A stretch of 64,000 nucleotides of DNA from Terriglobales bacterium (lineage in GTDB: Bacteria; Acidobacteriota; Terriglobia; Terriglobales; Acidobacteriaceae), in the NCBI GenBank assembly GCA_015655585.1, contig JAATEV010000115.1:1-64000 (forward strand). Direction: 5' to 3'. Below the pieces are notes generated by a model. The model saw only the letters and a list, made by a program, of their open reading frames with translations, made no database searches and was not told where the DNA came from. Made by a program: the position numbers and the translations under genes. Of this stretch, positions 9,168 to 16,811 are shown in pieces (within the stretch, counting starts at the first letter, position 1; the number at the start of each line of letters is the position of its first letter).

Positions 9168-9407
9168 TCATTGCTGCTCATTACGAAAACATGCTGTAAA
9201 ACCACACGCCTGTTTTTCATTCATCTCCACTGACGACCGGCTTAAATGCTCTCGCGACGACGCAGCCGTTCGAGATATGGCCGTCCGTGCAGCATCGCGG
9301 CGATTGCATTCTGCGCAACGCTGGCTGCTGCCGAAGAAGTATCCGTGAATGCTAAGATCATGTCCTCTCGAACAGTGAGTACGCGCTTTCAGAACGACCG
9401 ATTTCAT
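9168..9407 (-). CDS. Possible small zinc-ribbon protein
   Basis: A tentative 79-residue product starting at the ATG at 9405-9407. It contains THCSRGHDLS followed about 15 residues later by RCAECNRRDA, a CxxGH...CxxC arrangement seen in small zinc-ribbon proteins associated with HNH-type and phage-like genes. The remainder is Ser/Arg-rich without a recognised domain. The frame stays open upstream to 9530, but the predicted promoter at 9512-9542 would place the transcript start near 9505, hence the internal ATG. The ribosome site is weak (GGTTGGA). It could be a small gene, a remnant or chance. Confidence 0.35.
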   Translation of the reverse strand: MKSVVLKARTHCSRGHDLSIHGYFFGSSQRCAECNRRDAARTAISRTAASSREHLSRSSVEMNEKQACGFTACFRNEQQ

Positions 9408-9511
9408 GATTCCAACCAATTCAAAAAATTGACTCGCATTGTCTCTCGAAACAAAATCGTGGAATCCATTGAAAACAGAAATTTCCTGTCCTCCTGTTTT
9501 CCCTTCATTGG

Positions 9512-9542
9512 TCAAGACAACGGATAGCAACAGAAAGTCACA
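9512..9542 (-). promoter_or_regulatory. Candidate ECF-sigma promoter, site A
   Basis: On the minus strand: TGTGACTTTC (9533-9542), a 14-base spacer, then GTCTTGA (9512-9518). The same two boxes with exactly the same spacing are found at 27926-27956 and, with one change in each box, at 28000-28029 directly in front of the ECF sigma gene. The first and second sites also share flanking sequence. Recognition by that sigma factor is inference. Confidence 0.55.
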
Positions 9543-9571
9543 TCAGTCGAATCAGGATCAGCCTTCACGGA

Positions 9572-9598
9572 AGCGGACGAGTTGCAAACTCGTCCGCT
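9572..9598. terminator. Perfect 12-bp hairpin after the hydrogenase operon
   Basis: AGCGGACGAGTT (9572-9583), a 3-base loop, and AACTCGTCCGCT (9587-9598) form a perfect 12-bp stem 25 bases beyond the hypE stop codon. There is no T-tract on the minus strand, so it may be a terminator of non-canonical type or a stabilising 3' end of the long hydrogenase transcript. Confidence 0.55.
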
Positions 9599-9623
9599 GG
9601 ATATAGATAGAGAGAACGCTCTG

Positions 9624-10688
9624 CTAGCAGATACGAGGAATCTGCTCCCCGATCTGCAATGGAATAATCCTCGTACCGCCGATGGCCGTCTTCGCCGCAA
9701 GCATCCCCACATGTTGTTCCGTAACCGTGCCTATGATGGCCGCACGGTGGCCATGCTCATGCTCTCTCATCCGAGCCAACACGCTCTCGGCTACGAGCGG
9801 ATCGACGATAGCCACGAGCTTCCCTTCATTCGGCACATACAGCGGGTCCATCCCGAGCAGATCACATGCAGCCTGAACGTCCGGCAGCACGGGCACGCTG
9901 CATTCGTTCAGGACAATGCCGACCCGCGATTGCCCTGCAATCTCAAGCAGAGAGCTTGCCAGCCCGCCACGCGTCGGATCGCGCAGAACATGCAGATGCG
10001 GCGCAAAGGGCAGCAGCGAAGCGACCAGACTATTCAATGCCGCGGTATCGCTTTGAATCACAGTCTCAAACTCCAGCCCCTCGCGAACGCTCATGATGGC
10101 CATGCCGTGGTCTCCGATCGTGCCGCTAACAATGACGACATCTCCGGGACGAGCCAGCGCAGGACCGATATGAAGCCCATCAGGAACAACACCAATCCCG
10201 GCAGTGTTGATGTAGCAGCCATCTCCGTGCCCTTTTTCGACAACCTTCGTGTCGCCCGTCACGATCTGCACTCCCGCAGCGCGAGCCGCAACCGCCATGC
10301 GGTCTACAATGGCAGCAAGGTGCGACAAGGGAAAGCCTTCTTCGAGGATGAAGCCCGCGCTCAGATAGAGAGGCGTCGCGCCACTCATCGCAAGATCGTT
10401 CACCGTTCCATAGACAGCGAGATCGCCAATCGAGCCACCGGGAAAGAACAGCGGCTGCACCACATAAGAGTCCGTAGAGAAGGCAAGCCTTCCAGCAGGA
10501 GCAGGCAGTACCGACGAGTCGGCCATCGTCTCCAGCGTCGTGTTGCGGAAGGCGGGGACGAAGATGTGCTCAATCAACTCGCTGGTCAACTGACCGCCAC
10601 CGCCGTGGCCAAGGACGATCGAGGGATAATCACGCAGAGGAAGCGGGCAGCTCCACAGGGAGAGGTCGGGCTTGGTCATAGCACTCAT
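9624..10688 (-). CDS. hypE: Hydrogenase maturation protein HypE
   Basis: 354 residues. HypE dehydrates the carbamoyl group that HypF loads on its C-terminal Cys to a thiocyanate, which becomes the CN ligand of the NiFe site. The AIR-synthase/ThiL-like ATP-binding fold opens with [10 protein letters not shown] and FSTDSYVV, and the protein ends with the diagnostic PRIC tail carrying the acceptor Cys. The ATG at 10686-10688 overlaps the hypD stop (ATGA), indicating translational coupling. It is the last gene of the hydrogenase operon and is followed by a strong hairpin. Confidence 0.96.
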   Translation of the reverse strand: MSAMTKPDLSLWSCPLPLRDYPSIVLGHGGGGQLTSELIEHIFVPAFRNTTLETMADSSVLPAPAGRLAFSTDSYVVQPLFFPGGSIGDLAVYGTVNDLAMSGATPLYLSAGFILEEGFPLSHLAAIVDRMAVAARAAGVQIVTGDTKVVEKGHGDGCYINTAGIGVVPDGLHIGPALARPGDVVIVSGTIGDHGMAIMSVREGLEFETVIQSDTAALNSLVASLLPFAPHLHVLRDPTRGGLASSLLEIAGQSRVGIVLNECSVPVLPDVQAACDLLGMDPLYVPNEGKLVAIVDPLVAESVLARMREHEHGHRAAIIGTVTEQHVGMLAAKTAIGGTRIIPLQIGEQIPRIC

Positions 10689-11791
10689 CGGATAGAATCC
10701 ACCGCCACAAATCGGCCGTAATTGTAGTAAGCGGCGCAAGCGCCTTCCGTTGAAACCATCGTAGCTCCCAGAGGATGCCTCGGCGTGCATTCGTGACCGA
10801 ACCCGGCGCACTCGTTCGGCTTCAGATTGCCTTGCAGCACCTCCCCGCTCCGGCAGAAGCTCGACTCCTGGGTGCGAATGTCCGACACCGAAAACCTGTG
10901 TTCGGCATCGAAGTCGCGGTACGCGTCTCGAAGCTTCCATCCGCTCCGGGGAATCTCCCCAATGCCTCGCCAATTGCGGTCCTCCACCTCAAAGACCTCG
11001 GACAAAAGCTTCTGCGCGGCCTGATTACCCTCAAACGACACCGCCCGCTCGTAGGCATTCTCCACCTGTGGAGTACCCGCCTCCAGCAGTTGCACCGTGC
11101 GGCGAATCCCTTCCAGAAGATCCAGCGGCTCGAAGCCGGTAATCACAATCGGCACACGGTAACGCTCCACCAGCGGATAGTATTGCCAATACCCCATCAC
11201 GCTGCACACATGCCCGGCAGCAAGAAATGCCTGCACCCGGCAGGAAGGCGAGTTCATAATGGCCTCAATCGCGGGCGGCACAAGAACATGCGAGACCAGC
11301 ATCGAGAAGTTCGATACCTGTTGCAACTTCGCCTGATGCACAGCCATCGCATTGGCAGGAGCAGTCGTCTCAAAGCCGATGCCGAAAAACACCACCTGCC
11401 GATCAGGATTCTGCCGAGCAATTTGTAACGCATCCAGTGGCGAATAAACAACTCGCACATCACCGCCCTCAGCCTTGATGCGAAACAGGTCTTTTGTGCT
11501 GCCGGGCACGCGCAGCATGTCCCCAAAGGAGCAGAAGATGACACCCGGCTGCGAGGCTATCGCCAACGCCTTGTCGATCAGCTCCAGCGGAGTCACGCAG
11601 ACCGGGCATCCGGGGCCGTGGATCATCTCCACCGCATCTTCCAGCAATTGGTCCAGCCCGTTGCGAACGATCGAGTGCGTCTGACCGCCGCACACCTCCA
11701 TGATCGCCCACCGCCGAGTCGCAGTCTGCTGGATCTCCCGCGCCAGGCGGCGAGCCAGTTCTCCATCGCGAAACTCATCGAGATACTTCAT
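10685..11791 (-). CDS. hypD: Hydrogenase maturation protein HypD
   Basis: 368 residues. HypD is the Fe-S scaffold on which, with HypC, the Fe(CN)2CO unit of the hydrogenase is assembled. Family motifs are intact: [31 protein letters not shown], and the C-terminal cluster region [12 protein letters not shown]...GAC with four conserved Cys. The start ATG at 11789-11791 is preceded by a strong GGAGGAGG. It sits 34 bases after hypC and overlaps hypE by four bases, matching the usual hypCDE order. Confidence 0.97.
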   Translation of the reverse strand: MKYLDEFRDGELARRLAREIQQTATRRWAIMEVCGGQTHSIVRNGLDQLLEDAVEMIHGPGCPVCVTPLELIDKALAIASQPGVIFCSFGDMLRVPGSTKDLFRIKAEGGDVRVVYSPLDALQIARQNPDRQVVFFGIGFETTAPANAMAVHQAKLQQVSNFSMLVSHVLVPPAIEAIMNSPSCRVQAFLAAGHVCSVMGYWQYYPLVERYRVPIVITGFEPLDLLEGIRRTVQLLEAGTPQVENAYERAVSFEGNQAAQKLLSEVFEVEDRNWRGIGEIPRSGWKLRDAYRDFDAEHRFSVSDIRTQESSFCRSGEVLQGNLKPNECAGFGHECTPRHPLGATMVSTEGACAAYYNYGRFVAVDSIR

Positions 11792-11825
11792 GGCTTCCTC
11801 CTCCGGCCATTGCCCAGTATCGAAT

Positions 11826-12077
11826 TCATACGGCCTCTCCAAACTCTTCATCAAGCAGACCCATCTCGCGGAAGGTCTCAAGCGTCCGCTGTGCCGACTC
11901 CTCATCCACCTTCGTAATCGCAAAGCCAACGTGAACGATGGTGTAGTCCCCTACCGCGAGGTCGGGCAAGTAAGCGAGGCAGACCTCCTTCACAACGCCA
12001 CCGAAGTTGACCCGCCCCATGCGCGTCCCCATCGATTCATAAATCTCTTTCACCTGTCCTGGAACTGCGAGGCACAT
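11826..12077 (-). CDS. hypC: Hydrogenase assembly chaperone HypC
   Basis: 83 residues. It begins MCLAVPGQV; the Cys right after the initiator Met is the residue that holds the iron during cofactor assembly and transfer to the large subunit. The family body, with [18 protein letters not shown] and [12 protein letters not shown], is complete. The ATG has AGGAGA upstream. It lies directly after the NHL protein gene and before hypD in the same operon. Confidence 0.96.
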   Translation of the reverse strand: MCLAVPGQVKEIYESMGTRMGRVNFGGVVKEVCLAYLPDLAVGDYTIVHVGFAITKVDEESAQRTLETFREMGLLDEEFGEAV

Positions 12078-13241
12078 TTAGATTTCTCCTGCTCCATGAG
12101 ATACCAGTGCTTCTTCTTCAGACTTCACATACCGGGCCTCGTCAATCTCCCACAGCATAACGCGGTTGTTGCCCGAGTCCGCCACGACGAGCGTCCGTTG
12201 AAAGAACGCCAGCCCATAAGGCCAGCAGAGAGTGTCTGGCAGCACGGCCTTCCAGCGATTCTCGCCGTTGCCTGCAAAGTCCACCTGCCCAATCACCGCA
12301 TCGGCCGGTACTCCCGCTCCGCTGCGGGGCAGATCATGCCAGAACAAAACACGATTGTTGGCTGTATCGGCCACGACGAGCGTTCCCCCCTGAAGCACCA
12401 CGCTGTACGGAAAGCGCAGCGCCGCCGGGCCTTGCGCCGCGTAGGGCCACTCCTTTGCCGAAACGAAGTCCTTCTGGCCAAGCACCAGATCGGCATCACG
12501 ATCGAACGTAGGCACCCCATTCCAGCCGAGAACGCGATGATTCCCCGCATCTGCAACATAGAGCGCCTCATCATTCCCCGCAATAGCATGGGGCCAACGA
12601 AATGACCTCGCCGACACCGGTCCTCCCCGGTTTTCATCCTTGCTGTTCGCGTCCGGCTGACCGAGAACAATATCCGGCAACTGGCCGGGAAACGGAAACC
12701 CGTGCCAGCCCAGAACACGGCGATTGCCCGTATCCGCAATGTAGAACCACTCCCCGGCAAAACCGAAGGCATACGGCCAATAAAGAGTATCTCCCTTGGC
12801 GCTGCCGCCTTGATTCGGAGCCACGGAAATAAGGTCCGGCTGACCAAGAGCGTAATCAGGAGGAGTATCACTTACCTTCGGAACCGTCTCCCACACGAGA
12901 ACGCGATGGTGCCAGGGATCTGCAACCAGCAGGCGTCCCTGATGAATCTCCACGCCCGTAGGCAGATGCAGACCATTCTCCGGGCCTCGTCCATTTGCGC
13001 CCGGCCCCTCTGAGAAAAAATCCTTCTGCCCCAGCACGACATCCGCTGGCTGGCCGTCCTGCGACGGCAACCCATGCCACAAAAGAATGCGATGGTTTCC
13101 GGAGTCAGCGACCACAAGCCACTCCTCGTTGAGGAAGACTCCACGCGGAGCATAGAGCTGGCGCGGCGTCGGCGCGGCGTCGGGAAGCGCAAGTCCTCCC
13201 GGCGAATCGGCCCCAAGCCTGCACTTTGCAATAGCTTTCAT
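12078..13241 (-). CDS. NHL-repeat beta-propeller protein of the group 1h hydrogenase cluster
   Basis: 387 residues made of repeated NHL-type blades: units such as LVVADSGNHRILLWHG, LLVADPWHHRVLVWE, YIADTGNRRVLGWHG, YVADAGNHRVLGWNG and VVADTANNRVLFWH recur every 50-60 residues, giving roughly six blades. Each is linked by a VLGQ(K/P)D segment. There is no signal peptide, so it is probably cytoplasmic or membrane-peripheral. NHL proteins are known as conserved companions of group 1h hydrogenases, but their role is unsettled (assembly platform or electron-partner docking are guesses). The ATG at 13239-13241 overlaps the preceding stop (ATGA). Confidence 0.88.
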   Translation of the reverse strand: MKAIAKCRLGADSPGGLALPDAAPTPRQLYAPRGVFLNEEWLVVADSGNHRILLWHGLPSQDGQPADVVLGQKDFFSEGPGANGRGPENGLHLPTGVEIHQGRLLVADPWHHRVLVWETVPKVSDTPPDYALGQPDLISVAPNQGGSAKGDTLYWPYAFGFAGEWFYIADTGNRRVLGWHGFPFPGQLPDIVLGQPDANSKDENRGGPVSARSFRWPHAIAGNDEALYVADAGNHRVLGWNGVPTFDRDADLVLGQKDFVSAKEWPYAAQGPAALRFPYSVVLQGGTLVVADTANNRVLFWHDLPRSGAGVPADAVIGQVDFAGNGENRWKAVLPDTLCWPYGLAFFQRTLVVADSGNNRVMLWEIDEARYVKSEEEALVSHGAGEI

Positions 13242-14095
13242 GCAGTCCTCACCCATGCGTGCCCGCTCTTGATACGCACCGGGAGCGTCTCCAACTGCGC
13301 CTGCGGAGCGGTAAGGCATTCGCCCGTCTGGCAATCGAAGCGGAAGCCATGCCACGGACACGAGATAGTGCGTGCTTCAATATCGACCATTCCTCCGTCA
13401 AGCGGCAGCCCTTGATGCGCACACGCATTCCGAAACGCCTGCAGGCGTCCATCGAAGCGGATCAAGAGCACACTCGAATCATCGCTTATGTCCCAGCGGA
13501 AGGGCTTCGCATCATGCAGCTCGCTCGTCTCCGGCCCTTTCAGCCATCCTTGGTCTTCGTTCGCAGTAGCGATCTGCACAAGCACCGGCTCCGGCTCTTC
13601 CGCCATCACCTCTACACGTTCCAGCTCTGGAACATGCTGCCGGAGTGCCTCTTCGATCTCGCTCTTCAGCCTCGGCGTCGTCGAGTTGCATCCATGCCCC
13701 GTGCCGCGGATACGCACAAAGGCTACGTTATCCTCGACGGAATCAAGCTCAACCTCGCCGCCCTGCGACTGTATATGAGGGCGCACCATATCGATCACGC
13801 GGACGACGCGAGTCGCAAGGTCGGCGCGAATCAGTCCATGCATCGAGAAGAGCGCATACACCGCAGGCTCGGCGGCCATCTCCAGCAGAAGCTCGCGGCC
13901 ACGCGCATCGGCCTTCAGAAGCTGAATCACCTTCGTAAGACCGGCCTTATGGAAGGCCTCTATCGCGCTCTTCAGCGCATCCGCCTTGGCCTGAGCACCG
14001 GCATCGAGCGTCTTCAACGCAGCAACAGCCTCATCCACGCGACCTGCAAGAAGCTCCAGTTCGTCTGCAACGATTGCCTGTGTACCTGTAGCCAT
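13238..14095 (-). CDS. NifU-like/Rieske [2Fe-2S] fusion protein of the hydrogenase cluster
   Basis: 285 residues. An N-terminal helical part (1-90) is followed by a NifU C-terminal-like domain (about 92-165) and a Rieske domain (about 195-283). The Rieske ligands are complete: C225-x-H227 in ACAHQG and C246-x-x-H249 in CPWHG, so a [2Fe-2S] cluster is expected. The NifU domain normally has a CxxC pair, but only one Cys (C136, in GHGCNS) remains, so scaffold activity there is doubtful. Given its place in the operon, electron transfer from the hydrogenase towards the respiratory chain is a reasonable inference. The start has AGGAGTAGGAG upstream. Confidence 0.88.
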   Translation of the reverse strand: MATGTQAIVADELELLAGRVDEAVAALKTLDAGAQAKADALKSAIEAFHKAGLTKVIQLLKADARGRELLLEMAAEPAVYALFSMHGLIRADLATRVVRVIDMVRPHIQSQGGEVELDSVEDNVAFVRIRGTGHGCNSTTPRLKSEIEEALRQHVPELERVEVMAEEPEPVLVQIATANEDQGWLKGPETSELHDAKPFRWDISDDSSVLLIRFDGRLQAFRNACAHQGLPLDGGMVDIEARTISCPWHGFRFDCQTGECLTAPQAQLETLPVRIKSGHAWVRTA

Positions 14096-14098
14096 CTC

Positions 14099-14488
14099 CT
14101 ACTCCTGTCCCACGGACGCAGGCACAACCGCCTGATAGCCGATCCTGCGTTCGAGTTCCTCTTCGGTCTTCCGCCGCAGCAGATCTCCGAAGGCGTTCAT
14201 GGACATCGCCCGAAGCATCGCTTCCACCGTCCCAGCGGCAGGCGCAGCAATCTTGTGCGTAGGCAGAGCGCGCAGCACAAAGGCCGCGCCGTCCGGCGTG
14301 TTCAGAATAAAATCCTGAAAAACCGCATCGACAAACCGGCCAAGCCAGACTCCTTCTCCCTCAGGGTTCGTGCGGAGACGCAGAAGCGCATTCTCGGCCC
14401 CTTCGTTCCGTTGCTCCAGACGTTCGACATAACGCTCGACCGCAAGTTGCAGTAGAAGATCAAACTGCTGACGCTCATGCAGATCCAT
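14099..14488 (-). CDS. Hydrogenase-cluster conserved small protein
   Basis: 129 residues, acidic and helical, without a signal peptide, membrane segment or Cys motif. I do not recognise a named domain. The ATG at 14486-14488 has GGGGAGG seven bases upstream and overlaps the end of the TPR-like gene by 14 bases, so it is translated within the hydrogenase operon, four bases before the NifU-Rieske gene. Position alone suggests an accessory role for the uptake hydrogenase. Confidence 0.75.
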   Translation of the reverse strand: MDLHERQQFDLLLQLAVERYVERLEQRNEGAENALLRLRTNPEGEGVWLGRFVDAVFQDFILNTPDGAAFVLRALPTHKIAAPAAGTVEAMLRAMSMNAFGDLLRRKTEEELERRIGYQAVVPASVGQE

Positions 14489-15740
14489 TCGCAGACCTCC
14501 CCGCAGAGAATCCGACTCGCTGATGAATCTGGCTGGCAAGTTCCATCGCGCTGGCGGCAAGCTCCGGCTCATTATGCCACTCAAAGAGCTTGCGTGCCTC
14601 CTGCAACTTTTCCAGCGCAGGAGAGAAGATGCCGAGATGCGCCAATGCGTTGGCCTGGTTGGACAGAAGCCGTCCATACCCAACAGGATCAAATGCCTTC
14701 TTGCCCTCCGTGGCCAGTTCCTCGTAAAGCTCCACAGCTTGCATCAGGTTCTCTTCAGTATGCCCGGACGGCATATATTGCAGGGCATTGGCCAGGTTGA
14801 GCTGGATGCTGGCGTAAAGATCAGGGTTTGCCTCACGGTCGCACACGCGCAGTCCCTCGCGAAACGATTGCAACGCAATCCCCAGCCTCAGTTGCTCTCC
14901 GGCGCTGCTCATGGGCATGGCGACATAGAGCAACCCAAGGTTATTGTGCGCCAGCGCGAAGAGCTCCCGATGCCGAGCTTCATCAAGCCCGCTGCGCAAC
15001 ACCTCCTGATACGCTCCCACCGCCTCCGTTACCCGGTCATGTCGACCCTCCGCACTCTCCTGGCACGTCGTCCCAAGCTGCATCCAGAGATCGCAGCGAA
15101 GCTCCGGCATCGGCGCATCACCGATAAGAGTTATCGCATCCCGATAACAGGCCAGCGCCCGCGCAGGCCCCGGCTCCGCACGACCGCGGTAAAGACCGGC
15201 CTGTTGCACCAGAAGCTGCACGGCAAACAACGGCGAGATCACCCGCGTCTCGGCAATCGCCCGCTCCAGCAGAGTAATTGCGGACGGCAAGGACTCTCGT
15301 TCGATCTCCGCCGCTGCCTGCGCCATCAACGCCAGGGCCAGAAGCTCTCCATCAAGCTCTCCGGCGTCAGGAGCCTCATCCGCAAGACCAAAGGCATACG
15401 CCGCAACCTCCACAAGACTGCGAAGCTCTACGCCGAGCGAGGCCCGCAACGCACGCAACTCCTCGACATCCGGATTCAGAACAAAGCGGTTGTAGCGGGC
15501 AATCGGATCGTCCAGGCCGCGAAGCTGTTCGAGCGCGGATGCCCATTCACTCCGCGACGCGTGGCGATAGAAGACCCACGAAGCCGGAAGTCCTTCCACC
15601 GGCGACTCCCCCTTCAGGCACCGTGCAAGCAGTTCAGGCTCTATCGGGCCGGGAAGCACCAGCAGGCCTGCGGGAATAGGGAGAATCCCCACAGGCTGCG
15701 GTCGAGAAAGTTTCGTAGAATCGCTCATCAATAAACTCAT
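14475..15740 (-). CDS. TPR-like helical protein of the hydrogenase operon
   Basis: 421 residues, rich in Ala/Leu helix pairs typical of tetratricopeptide-like solenoids, for example around ALACYRDAITLIGD, AVGAYQEVLRSGLDEARH and LFALAHNNLGLLYVAMP in the middle and NLMQAVELYEEL later. A short N-terminal part includes GILPIPAGLLVLPGPIEPEL. No catalytic motif is seen. TPR-like proteins are known companions of group 1h hydrogenases and may be assembly or docking factors. The start ATG overlaps the stop of the preceding small gene (ATGA), giving translational coupling. Confidence 0.78.
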   Translation of the reverse strand: MSLLMSDSTKLSRPQPVGILPIPAGLLVLPGPIEPELLARCLKGESPVEGLPASWVFYRHASRSEWASALEQLRGLDDPIARYNRFVLNPDVEELRALRASLGVELRSLVEVAAYAFGLADEAPDAGELDGELLALALMAQAAAEIERESLPSAITLLERAIAETRVISPLFAVQLLVQQAGLYRGRAEPGPARALACYRDAITLIGDAPMPELRCDLWMQLGTTCQESAEGRHDRVTEAVGAYQEVLRSGLDEARHRELFALAHNNLGLLYVAMPMSSAGEQLRLGIALQSFREGLRVCDREANPDLYASIQLNLANALQYMPSGHTEENLMQAVELYEELATEGKKAFDPVGYGRLLSNQANALAHLGIFSPALEKLQEARKLFEWHNEPELAASAMELASQIHQRVGFSAGRSANGSA

Positions 15741-15982
15741 AGCCCCAAAGGTGGATGCGGCAGATCGCGTGCCGCCGCTCTTACCATCAAATTTGCCGCA
15801 ACCTCAGCGCGCCCGCGCGTCGGATAGGTAGCGATACGTCTTCTCACGGTCTCGATAGGCATCTCCTGCGAATCCTCTTTCCAGAAGGAAACATCGAGAA
15901 AAACGGTCCACTGCCCACCCTCCGGCTGGATCGTCGCAACCACCCCGATCGACCTGTCGACAAAGCCCTCTGGGTTAGTCAT
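15737..15982 (-). CDS. Hydrogenase-cluster small conserved protein
   Basis: About 81 residues starting MTNPEGFVDRSIGVVATI. The ATG at 15980-15982 overlaps the stop of the preceding gene by eight bases; an earlier in-frame start at 16024 would overlap more deeply and is less likely. The product is a compact alpha/beta protein with no recognised motif. It is embedded between two other small or repeat proteins of the hydrogenase operon with overlapping reading frames on both sides, so its expression is tied to them. Function unknown. Confidence 0.72.
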   Translation of the reverse strand: MTNPEGFVDRSIGVVATIQPEGGQWTVFLDVSFWKEDSQEMPIETVRRRIATYPTRGRAEVAANLMVRAAARDLPHPPLGL

Positions 15983-16274
15983 GCGATGCCTCAAGCGCGA
16001 CACGTAGCGCTCCATGCGCTTCATCCCAGAAAGCGAGACGCGGCCCGGTTACGTTGCGTTTATGCAGTGCCTCCCACACCAGGACAGCCCTGTCGCCGCG
16101 GCCATTGCGCTGCTTTAGTAAAAGTCCACCCGAGGCGCTGTTGTGTGTGGGCATCAGCCACATCTCCGGCCCACGAACCAGGGCAACGGCTCCATCCGCC
16201 GGAAAGTATCGGCCTGCAATCTCCCCGGAAAGATGCAGGTAACCATTCGCCGTAAATTCAACCTGAATGGGCAT
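15975..16274 (-). CDS. Hydrogenase-cluster small conserved protein
   Basis: 99 residues, beta-rich, beginning MPIQVEFTANGYLHLSGEIA. It contains a LVRGPEMWLMPTHNSASGG segment and no Cys, so it is not an iron-sulphur protein. It starts within the end of the maturation protease gene (17-base overlap) and its stop overlaps the next gene, so it belongs to the hydrogenase operon. Small proteins at this place are common in group 1h operons, but I cannot give a function. Confidence 0.75.
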   Translation of the reverse strand: MPIQVEFTANGYLHLSGEIAGRYFPADGAVALVRGPEMWLMPTHNSASGGLLLKQRNGRGDRAVLVWEALHKRNVTGPRLAFWDEAHGALRVALEASHD

Positions 16275-16791
16275 GAGCAGATCCCGCCTCGTCGAATTGC
16301 AATCCTACTCTCCGATGCGAGAGATCGGCCAGCAGCTTCGCTGCCAATGTACGCATCGCCGCTTCGACAGGCTCCGAAAGAGGCTCTCCGATGGTGAGGT
16401 TCTTCGCCTCGATTAGATAAACCGAGATCTGGCTGGGATAGTCGTCCTTCAGAAGCCAGTGTGCAAAGCTCAAAGCATGGTCCCAACGGAAGGCATGAAG
16501 ATTGATGCCAGCAAGAGGAGGAAGATGCTCCACCTCCTCCCCCGGCAGACAAAAGAGCGCCCCCGGCTCCGAGCCGCTGACACACGCATCCACGAGAATC
16601 ACATGCCGGACCCCGCGCATCTGGAACGCGACATCCATGCCGCCGGTCCCGCCATCGGCACAGCGAACACCCTCCGGTAGCCCCAGTTCCCAGAGATGGC
16701 GAACCAGCACCGGCCCCACCGCATCATCGCCACGCAGCAGGTTGCCGCATCCAATGATGAGCGTATCGACCGGGCCCGTAGTACTCGCCAT
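16258..16791 (-). CDS. [NiFe] hydrogenase maturation endopeptidase (HyaD/HoxM type)
   Basis: 177 residues. This protease family removes the C-terminal tail of the large subunit after nickel insertion. The N-terminus has the characteristic IIGCGNLLRGDDAVGP motif with the metal-binding Asp/Glu region, then DGGTGGMDV and VILVDAC, where the second acidic ligand lies, and a His in LHAFRWDHALS. The ATG at 16789-16791 has GGAGAAG close upstream; a GTG six codons earlier is possible. It follows the large-subunit gene directly, its expected substrate. Confidence 0.92.
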   Translation of the reverse strand: MASTTGPVDTLIIGCGNLLRGDDAVGPVLVRHLWELGLPEGVRCADGGTGGMDVAFQMRGVRHVILVDACVSGSEPGALFCLPGEEVEHLPPLAGINLHAFRWDHALSFAHWLLKDDYPSQISVYLIEAKNLTIGEPLSEPVEAAMRTLAAKLLADLSHRRVGLQFDEAGSAHAHSG

Positions 16792-16811
16792 CTTCTCCAC
16801 TCCGTCCACGC

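Noticed and set aside
9408-9530. Upstream extension of the small zinc-ribbon frame to 9530
   Set aside because: It would place the start codon inside the predicted promoter at 9512-9542.
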